The notes below the pieces were generated by a model. It made no database searches, was not told the origin of the DNA, and saw only the letters and a program-made list of their open reading frames with translations. DNA of 11,800 bases, from contig CAYJOG010000004.1 in the NCBI GenBank assembly GCA_964371695.1, positions 9,452 through 21,251 of the forward strand, given 5' to 3'. A program made the position numbers and the translations under genes. Positions 1 to 10,100 of the stretch are shown piece by piece (the stretch's first letter is position 1; each line of letters begins with the position of its first letter). Source of the DNA: CAYJOG01 sp964371695 [NCBI: uncultured bacterium]. Lineage in GTDB: Bacteria > CAYJOG01.

Positions 1-1119
1 GCCGACGACAAACTGGTGATTTCCTCTGTGGGCATTCAGCCCGCCACGGTGAACGTGGCCCTGAGCGCCCGCGACGTGGAGATTCTTGCAGGGGCAACCC
101 TGAATGGCGGTGCGAACGTCCTGACGGTTTCGGGTGACTTTGTGGTGCAGGGTGGCGGCGCGTTTACACCGTCCACCGGCACGGTGGCGTTCAACAATCT
201 GGTGGAAGTCTCCACCAACGCCACGAGCTTCAACAACCTGAGCACCAACAGCGCTGCCGCAGACCTGGTGCTTTCCACCAGTGTGACGGTGGGGGGCAAC
301 CTCACCAACGCCGGTTCCGTCAGTCAGAGCGGCGCGCTCACGCTGGCGGTGACGGGCAACGTGTCTGGCGCGGGCGACATTCTGCGCAACGGCACGGGGG
401 CCCTCACGGTGGGCGGCGACATGAACACAACGGGCAACCTCACCTGCGCTGCGGGTGTGAACTGCCGCATTGTGCTGGGCGGCACGGTCACCAGCCTGGG
501 CACCTTCACGGCGGCCCTGGGTGAAGTGGAATATGCCAGCAACACCGTGGGGCAAAACATTCCGGCGGCCACCTTCAACCGGCTCATCCTCAACAACCCC
601 GGTCAGGTGGCCACGCTTGCGGGCAACATCGTGGTGAGCGAAAGCCTGCGGGTGATGAGCGCCACGGGCCAGCTCAACGGCGGGGCCTCCAGCATTGACC
701 TGAAGGGTGACCTCATCACCGACGGCGACTACGCCACGCCTTTTGCCAGCGTGGCGCTGGGCATGACAGGCGCGGGCAATACGCAGCTCATCAGCGCCAG
801 CGGCATCATCACCACGTTCACCGTCAACAAGGCCACCGGCACGGCGCGCATCAACACCGTGTCGCCGGGTGTGTTCAAAGCCAGCACGGCCACCCTTACC
901 AGCGGCGTGCTGGACCTCAATGGCAAATCACTCACCATGGGCACGGGCGGCACCCTGGCGCTGAACGGCGGCACGCTGCTGAGCACGCTCACCGGCAGCA
1001 AAATCACCAGCACCACCCCCGGCGTGGCCACCTATGCCTTTAACGTCAACGGGGCCACGCTGAGTGTGAGCAACCTCATCATCGAGAGCACCAACGCCTC
1101 TGGCTTCAACTTCCAGGCG
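1..1119 (+). repeat. Beta-solenoid-like repeat block A (protein level)
   Basis: This block consists of short alternating strands of the kind 'G-x-L-x-V-x-G-x-x', typical of right-handed beta-helix or haemagglutinin-like proteins. The recurrent anchor (F/Y/L)-x-x-L-x-(I/V)-N occurs at 229 (FNNLSTNS), 574 (FNRLILNN) and, in reduced form, 817 (FTVNKATG). Each is followed by hydrophobic/Gly alternation. Two Cys codons at 445 and 463 sit six residues apart. The first codons align gap-free with 4486 onward, so the block starts within a few residues of a module boundary outside the window. The fold is inferred from pattern only. Confidence 0.7.
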
Positions 1120-4100
1120 GGTGTCATCACTGCGTTTGACAACGTGGTCTGGCAAACGGGCAACACCATTTACGCCATCTTTGACAGCGCGCTGGGCACA
1201 CAGAACTTCTACAACCACTACTTCAACGCCGGTGTGGCCACCAACGTGCGCACACTGGGCACCAGCACGGGCACACTGAACTTCATCGACAGCACGGGGC
1301 CGGGTGCGGGGCCAGCCACCGATGACCCCCAGGGCGCGGCCATCAACTGGCAGAACACCTTTAACCTCGCGGGCTTCTGCGCCAACAACGGTGTGAACAT
1401 CCGCTGGACCCGCAACGGTGCGTTGCAGGCTGGCCCCTATGTCTGTGCGGGCAACGCCTATGCCTTCACGGCACTGCCCGCCGCCACTGCGGATGTGGTC
1501 ACAGTGTTTGAAGACGACGGCGGTGATGGTGCGAACGACAACCTGCTCATCTTCAAGGTGCCGGGTGGCAACATCAGCACTGCTGATTTGCCCAATCACC
1601 CCAATGGTCAGGCGAATGTCTACAACTTTGGCGGCGGTGCCGTGAACATCGCCGATTTGGCCACGTCACTCATCGGTGACACCGATTATCCCTACACCAT
1701 GGCCGCCAATGTGGTGATGGATGCCGGGGCGGATATACAGGTCATGTCTGGCGCGGACTTCCGCATCACTGCTGCGCCTGTCATGGGGCTGGGCACGGGC
1801 GCTTTGCTGGTGAGCGGCAGCGCTACGGTGAGCGCCGGGGCCACCCTCACACTGGGGGGCGACCTGATGGTGAGCGGCCTGTTCCGCAACGTAGGCAGCT
1901 TCACGGTGGTCGGCCAGATGGACGCCACGGGCGGCGCGCTGGAACTGGTCAGCGGCGCAACGCTGAACCTGGACGGCCCCATCGTCAGCCTGGGCGCATT
2001 CACCTTCAGTCCTTCTTCCACGGTGGCGTTGAATGACACGGTTTCGCCGCAAACCCTTCCCAGTGGCGACTATCCCGATCTGGTCATCAACAAAACAGCC
2101 CAGACCGCCACGCTGGGGGGCAACCTGAGTGTGTCGGGCAACCTCACCATCACCAACGGTGTGCTGAGCAACGGCGGCTTTAATCTGATCGTGTCGGGCA
2201 GCACCACTGTTTCGCCTGCGGCCACCAGCCAACTCGTGCATAGCGGCGGCAACACCACCCTCACGGGCAACGTGAACAACAGCAAAGACATCACGCTGTC
2301 TGGTGTGGGCCTGTTGCGCATGCTGGGCAACTACGCCGGAGGCGGCACGGCCATACTGGCCATCAACAACGCGGCGGCCACCGCCGTGGTGAGTGGTTCC
2401 TACAACGCCCTGGGCGGCCTGCTCACCTTTGGCGCAGCGGGCGTGCTGGAACTGAACGGCCCGCTCACCGACATCGGCACCGCCGCTTGGGGCACGGGCC
2501 TGTTGCGCCTCACCTACACCGGCGGGCCCGCCACGCTGCCCGACATCGCCTATAACAGCCTCCACATCAACACACCGGGCCAGACGGTGAACCTGGGCGG
2601 CCCCTCCACCACCCTCAACACCCTCTCGCTCTCGGCGGGTACGCTGTCGCAGGCGGGCACCATCACCGTGAGCGGCAACTGGGACGACACCGGCGGCGCC
2701 TTTGCGGGCACCGGTTTGGTGAATATCGGCGGCGGCAACGCCCAGAGCATCAATCAGGGGGCCGCCAACTCCTTTGCCCAGGTGGACTTCAACAAGTCCG
2801 CCTCCACGGTCACCCTGCTCAGCACCGTGCGGGCCACCGGCAACGTGGGGGTGCTGCACGCCGCAGACCGAATCAACCTGAACAGCCAGATTCTGGAAGT
2901 GGGCGGCAACTTTGACACTTCCGCAGGTGTGTTCACGCCGGCCAGCGGCACGGTCACCCTCAAGCCCACGGGCGCGGTCACGCTGAACATGGGGGCCGGT
3001 TTCACCAACTACTTCAACCACCTCATCACCGACCTCACCGCCGGCAACGTTACGCTGGCCAGCGTGGTGAAAGCGGCGGGCAACTACACGCAAACCGGCG
3101 GCGGCGGCATTGTTGAGATCGGCCTGAACACCCTGGCCGTGAGCGGCAGCGCCACACTCAACAACGGCACCTTGCGGGTGAACAACAGCGCGAACGGCGG
3201 CCTGCTGGCGGTGACCGGCGCGCTGGCGCAGAACAGCGGCAATCTGGACCTGCAATATGGCGGCGAGTTGCGCATGGGCACGGGTTATACCAAAACCGCC
3301 GGCACCTTCCTGAACACGGCCCCCACGGCCAACGTGGCCAAGGTCGGCTCTCTGCAGCCGGGCGTGGTGTTTCCCACCGTCCAGTTCGGCGGCGTGCTGA
3401 ACAACACCCAGGTCCTCAGCTTCAGCTCCATCGCAAACACCGGTGTGGTTATCAGCACCTCTGCCAGCGTGACGGCGGTGAACCAACTGAAGTTCTCCAG
3501 CTTCCAGGCCGGGGCCACCTGTCTGGAGGTCAACCGCAGCGCTGGTGTGAGCATCAGCTTTGATCAACACGATTTCGACGCCAACTGCACCACCAACGTC
3601 AGCGCCATCGGCGGAGCGCCCACCTTCACGCTCACCATGACCAACAGCACCGGCGCGCGCAAAGGCGAGCCGTTTGACAACGACGGGGCCAACGCCCAAG
3701 TGGTGTGGGGCACGCCCATTGTGCTGAGCGCCGTCACCTATTACGACATCAGCGGCAACGGCCGCCACGACAAAGCCAAGCTTCAGTTCAGCACCAACCT
3801 GGTTGACGCCACCGTGACACTGACCGATGCCCAGGCGGCGCTGGCCATCAACGGCGTGCCGGGGGCCACGGGCATCACCGACGTGGACACCACCCTGGGC
3901 GGCGGCTGCGCCGTGGCTCCCGGAGACCCGGCTTCGGCCAACGACAATCTCATCACCCTGTGCCTGAACGAACCCTCGTTCCAGACCACCCGCGACCTGT
4001 CGGTGTCCTTCACTACCCAGGCAGGCAAGTTCCGCGACGCGGACCTCAACGACACACCCACCAGCGGCTCGGCGCCCACGGCGGATGCCGCCGCGCCGGT

Positions 4101-7100
4101 GCTCCTGGGGGCCTTTGGCACCGTGGGCAGCGACGTGGTGTTCCTGCAATTCAGCGAGCCGGTCTGGACCAACGCGGGCCAGTCTGGCGCGCTGGGTGTG
4201 GCTGACTTGAGCGTGACGGACATTGATGATGGCCGCACTCCCTTCAGCGTGGGCTTCGGGGCCGGACTCACCGAGGGCACCGTCACCCTCACCTCGGCGC
4301 TGGATGGCGCAAACGACCTGAACACCGACAGCGTGGCCCCCGTGGGCGGCGGAATTTTTGACGCGGCGGGCAACACCGCCGCCACCACGCCGCAAACCGT
4401 GCAGGAAGGCCTCGTGACCTGGACCGGTGCTTTTGACGGCGACTGGAACAACGCCGCCAACTGGAGCCCCAGCCGTGTGCCCCAGGTGTTTGACAACGTG
4501 ACCATCACCGCCGCCGGGGCGCAGCCCGTGCTGCTCAGCATCAGCACGCGGGTGGTGGGCATCACGCTGTCGGCGGGCACGCTGGATGTCGGGGCCACGG
4601 CGGTGCTCAGCATGTCGGGCAACCTCACTGGCAGCGCCGCAGTGCTGAGCACCAACGCCGCCGCCACCATCGCCTTTGATGGCCAGATCAACCAGACGGT
4701 AGACAAACTCAGCCTGGGCAACGTGGTGGTGGACAAACCCGGCGGCACGCTGCTGGTGAGCAACAACGGCGCAGCCCAGGTCAATGCGGTGACCTTTACG
4801 GTGAACAACGGCGCGGTGGATTTCCAGACCCGCCCCATGCAACTCACGGGCAATCTGGCGCTGAACAACGCCAGCCAGTTGCTGAACGTGGCGCTGGACG
4901 CCACCACCGCAGCGGGCAAAAGTTATGTCTTTAACGGCACCAGCGTCATCAGCATGAGCAGTTTTGTGCAGAGCGGCGCGGCGGCCACCAGCATCACCGA
5001 CAACCGCACCGGCGGTCTGGTGCAGGTGGGCGGGGCGTTTAACGTGTCGGCGGGCACCGTCACCGGCCCCGCCAGTGTGCTCAACATCGAGGGCAACGCC
5101 ACGCTGGCGGGTGACTTCAGCGCCACCACCGTGCGTCTGGCGGGCGGCGTGGCCACCTTCACGCCTCCGGCGGGCGGCCTGAACGAACTGCAACTGGCCA
5201 GTGCAGGCGCGGTTACGCTGGCGGGCGCGCTGCACGTGAGCGGCAGTGTGGTGCTCAGCGCGGGAACCACGCTGAACGCCGCCAGCAACCTCATCGCCTT
5301 TGACGAAAATCTCGACGCCGCAGGCCAGGGTGTCTTTGCCGCCCTGGGTCTGGTGCATAAGGCGGGCACAGTGGCGGGCTCTCTCAGCAGCAGCGCCGCG
5401 CCCACGCTGGCCAGTCTGGTAGTGGAGGGTACAGGTGGCCTGACACTGCTCACCAACACCACGGTGTCGGGCCAGACCTATGTCACCGGCCAGGGCCTTG
5501 GGTTTGCCACCACGGTGCTGAACGCACAGGGTGACTTCCTGCATCTGGGCGCGGCCAGCGCCGGTGGGGCAGGGGCCGTGCTGAACCTGACCGGCGGCAC
5601 GGGCAGCGTGTTGTCCCTGAGCCAGCCCCTGACGGCCAATCTCAACATCAACAAAACGGCAGCCATTGTCACCACCGGTGGCCCGGCCACCGTGACAGGC
5701 AATCTGCACCTGCTGAGTGGCACACTGGCCAGCAGCAGCAACCTGTTTGTGCAAGGCAACGTGGATCAGAACACCGGCACCACCTTCAACTTCTCCGGTG
5801 CGGCGGCGCTCAACCTCACCGGCACCTCGGCGGCCACCGTGGGGGCGGCCAGCACGGCGGCGGCGATTTCCCTCAGCCGTCTGGTCATCAACAAATCCGG
5901 GGGCGGCTCGGCGCAACTCTCGCTGCCGCTCGCGCTGTCGGCGGACTTCACCCTATCGGCGGGCACGTTCAACCAGAACGGCCAGAGCTTCATCACCCAG
6001 ACCTTCACCAGCAGCCCTGGGGCCACCTATGTGCATGGCGGCGGCCCGGTGGTGGTGGATGGCGCAAACGGCGCGCTCACGCATCAGGCCACCGGTTCGT
6101 TCAACAACCTCACCATCAGCTCTTCCGGTACCTTCTCACTGGCGGCGGGCAGCAACCTCACGGTGGACAACACCTTCACCCACCGCTCGCCCGCCATGAG
6201 CGCCAACAACCTCACGCTCACCACCGTCAACGCGCACCTGCGCAGCAATCTGGACCTGCTGGGCACGGGTGTGCTGGCCTTTAACGACCTGCAGGCCTAC
6301 AGCGGCCAGTTGAACCTGAGCGGCAGTGTGGCGCTGCGGGGCCGCACCGGGGCAAACCGCACCATCACGGTGCATCCGGCGGCCACCCTGCGCAGCAGCC
6401 AGGGCACGCTGGAGCACCAGAACGCGGGTGTGGAATATGTGAACGTGGTGGCGGGCGGCACGGTGAACATCACCAACCTCACCGTGAACAATCTGAACAC
6501 CACCGGCGTGGTCATCACCCCCAGCGCGGTCATCACCAACCTGAACGGCCTGAACTTCGCCAGCGGCGCGGCGGGCAGCACGTGTCTCACCATCCAGCGC
6601 ACCGGCGGGCCAAACACGCTCAGCCCCTCCAGCCTCACCTTTGGGGCGCACTGCACCGTGAACATCAGCGCCGATGGCGGCGGCGGCACCACCACCATCA
6701 ACGTGCTTTCCACCGCCGGGGCGCGGGCGGGCGAGAACTACGACGCCGAAGCCAATGGGGCCACCGTGGGCTGGGGTGCTGCGCCGCTGGTGCTGGCGAG
6801 TCGCCAGTTCGACATGGACAACGACGGCTCGGTGGATGAGATCGCCGTGCAGTTTGACAAACCGCTGGTGGACGCCAGCGTGGCCAACGGCGATGCGGCG
6901 CGGTTCACCTGGGGCGGCGCGGCGCTGGTGGCGGTGGACAACGTGACCAATGCGGGCGGCACCGCCAGGCTGAACACCTTTGACCCTGGCGTGGCCAACG
7001 ACGCCTTCATCACGTTGTTCACCACCGACGCCGCTGGTCTGGGCACCGGCCTGAAAACACTGGCTTACACCACCGCCGCAGATCGCCTGGAAGACGGTCT

Positions 7101-10100
7101 GGGCAATGACGCCGCCACCAACGCGGGCCTGCCTCTGGCAGACTTCGCCCGCCCCGTGCTGCTGGGCCGTCTTACCCGCGACCTCAACAGCAACGGCTCC
7201 CTCGACGCCGTGCGTCTGAGTTATTCCGAAAACCTGAGCGACGCCACCGTGTCGGCTGCGAACTTTGCCGTGAGTGGTGCGTCGGGCCTCAGCTTCACCG
7301 GCACCACCGGCGGCGACGTGGCCAACAACAACATCCTGTTCATCAGCTTTACCGACGGCGCGCAGAGCAGCGGCGCTGTGCCCACAGTGGCCTACACCGC
7401 AGGCACACTCGCAGACGCCGCCGCGAACACCGCGCTGAGCGCCTCTGCGGTGGCCGCCGCCGACGGGGCCGGGCCGGTGCTGCTGAGCGCTGCCGCCGCC
7501 GATGACGGCACGGTGCTCACGGGCATTGACAACGATGACACCGTGACGCTGGTGTTCAGCGAAGCCACCACCCAGCCCGCCATCACGGCGGCCAATCTGC
7601 CCGGCGCGGTGCTGCTCAGCGGCGCTCACACCTGGTTGAGCGGCGCGGGCTCCATCACGGCGGCTGCGTGGCTCAGCGCCACCACGCTCAAGATCACGCT
7701 CAACATCACCAGCGGCGTGCCCACCATTGCCCCGGCAGACACACTCACCATGGCCGGCGTCACGATTGGCGACGCCACCGGCAACGCGGCCCTGGGGGCA
7801 GTGGTGCTCACCGGCTCCTTTAGCGCCGACACCGCCAGCCCCGCCATTACCAGTGTGCAGACGCTGGACACCACCGCCAACGGCTTTATTGACCACATCC
7901 GCGTCACCTTCAACAAGTCCATCAAGGACACCACCGTGGGCGCGGCCCAGTTCAACCTGGCGGGGGCGGGGGCCCTGACCTTCTCGCCCAGTTTTGGCGG
8001 CGACGTGGCCAACAACAACATCGCCACCTTCAGTTTTGTGGATGGTGTGCTGGGCACGGGTCAGACGCCCTCCCTCACCTACACGGCGGGCACCCTCACC
8101 GACCTGCCCGGCAACCCCATGGCCACGGCCACTGCGCCCAGCACAGACGGTGCCGCACCGGTGCTGCTCTCTGCGGTGGCCAGCGACGAAGCGGTTGTGT
8201 TCAACGGTTATGACAACGACGACAGCGTGACGCTCACCTTCAGCGAAGCCACCAACCAGACTGCCGTGAACGTGGGCAACATCAACACCGTGCTGGCGCT
8301 CTCTGGCGGCAAAACATGGCTGTCGGGCGGCGGGGCCATTTCTTCGGCGGTGTGGACCAGCCCCAGTGTGCTCAAGGTCACCCTCAGCACCGCGGGCGGC
8401 AGCCCCACCATTTCGCCTTCGGTCACCATCACTGTGGGCGGGGCTGCCATCAAGGGCGCAACGGATAACCTCAACGCCGCCGGCCCGGCTGTGGCGGTGG
8501 CGGGCACCTTTGCTGCTGACACCACGCCGCCCACCTTCGCGGGCCTCACCGGCGCGGCCACCAACACATCGGTGGGTCAGACAGTGACCCTCTCGTGGTC
8601 TGTGGCCATCGACACCACGCCCCCCATCACCTATCACGTTTACATGGGCGCCTCGGCGGGCGGCGAAAACTTCGCCAGCCCGGTGCTCACCCTCACGTCC
8701 TCCGGCCCCGTGGTGAGCGTGGACGTGGGCGGCCTTGTCAACGACACCCCCTACTTCTTTGTGGTGCGCGCCACCGACGGCGCGGGCAACCAGGAGACCG
8801 GAACGGTGGAACTCTCCGCCACGCCGCGCAACCCCGACAGCAACGCCCCCGCCCTGAGCGTGAACGCGCCGCCCGATGGTTTCATCACCAACCTCAACCC
8901 CATCACCGTCACGGGCCAGACCGAGGTCGGGGCCACGGTCTCCGCCAACGGCACGCCGCTTTCGGTGGACGCGGCGGGGGCCTTCACCGGCCCGGTGAAT
9001 CTGGTGGTGGGGCCGCAGGCGCTCACCGTCACGGCCACCGACGCCGCAGGCAATCCGGCCAGCATCTCGCGCACCATCACGCTGGATCAAACCTCTCCCA
9101 CCGTGGTCATGGAAGCCCCCGATGCCAACACCGACGCCAACCCCTATGGTGGTTTGCTGGAGGTGCGCGGCACGGTGGCGGACAACATCGGCATCGCCAG
9201 CACCGTGGTGGAATACGGCCCCGGCGCCAGCCCCTCGGCCTGGAAACAGGTGGGCAGCACGGTGAGTGGCGCGCAAACCAGCGCGCTGCTGGCCACGTGG
9301 AACACCAGCATCCTCAAGGGGGCCTACACCCTGCGCGTCACCACCACCGACCTCGCCGGCAACGCGGCCCAGGTCAGCCGCTTGGTGGTGGTGGCCAACG
9401 CCAGCGGCACACAGGTCATCATTCCCAAAGACAAATGGCAGATCGTGTCGCTGCCCGGCCTGCCGGTGCCCAACGATCCCAAACAGTTCCTCGGCCCAGG
9501 CGCGTATAACGTGCGTTGGTGGGATCCCAATTCTTCCGTCACCACCGGCCCGCTTTATAAATACACCACCGAGTTCACAGTGGCCGGCGCGCAGGCATTC
9601 TGGGTCAAGGCCTATGGCGACGACCTCAGCCCCAGCATCAACCTGTCCACCATTGACACCACCACCGATTTTGTGAAATCCATGCCCATGGGCTGGAGCA
9701 TGATCGGCATGCCCTTCAGCCGCTCCATGCCCATCAGCGACCTGCGGTTTGTGGACCCGTCCACCAGCGAAGAACGCAACTTCCAGGCCGCCGTGACGGC
9801 AGACTGGGTGGACGGCAACCTGTGGGCTTTTGACGGCACGGGTTTTGTGGCCAAAGACACCGCTGTGGATCAGATCGAAGCCTTTGGTGGTTGCTTCATC
9901 AACCTCAAGCGCCCGCTGAATGTCGTCTTCAAACCCGGCAGTGGCGACGCCTCTGGTGTGGCGCGTATCGTGCGTCAGCCTATTCCCAGCTTCCAGGTGC
10001 GTGTGTCCGGCGAGTTGCCCGGCGCAGGCGTGGCCGACCGCGAAAACCGCCTGGGCCTGCGTTACACCGCATCGGACACCTATGACGCCACCGACCGCAT

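Noticed and set aside
16-18. GTG as the start of the giant gene
   Set aside because: The frame is open to base 1, and the codons before 16 align with module sequence at 4486 onward, so this is internal.
1666-5916. A 1,416-codon open frame on the minus strand inside the giant gene
   Set aside because: It is codon-aligned with the sense frame, so its stops can only occur at sense TTA, CTA or TCA codons, which this G/C-third-position gene almost never uses. The frame ends exactly at a sense TCA (1666). The predicted product is His/Arg/Gly-rich with no domain pattern, while the sense strand has clear repeats and domains.
1-6500. CRISPR array or DNA-level satellite, suggested by the many recurring GGCAACCTC/GTGAGCGGC words
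   Set aside because: The recurrences are short, irregularly spaced, in codon register and explained by protein repeats using few preferred codons. There are no uniform repeat-spacer units.
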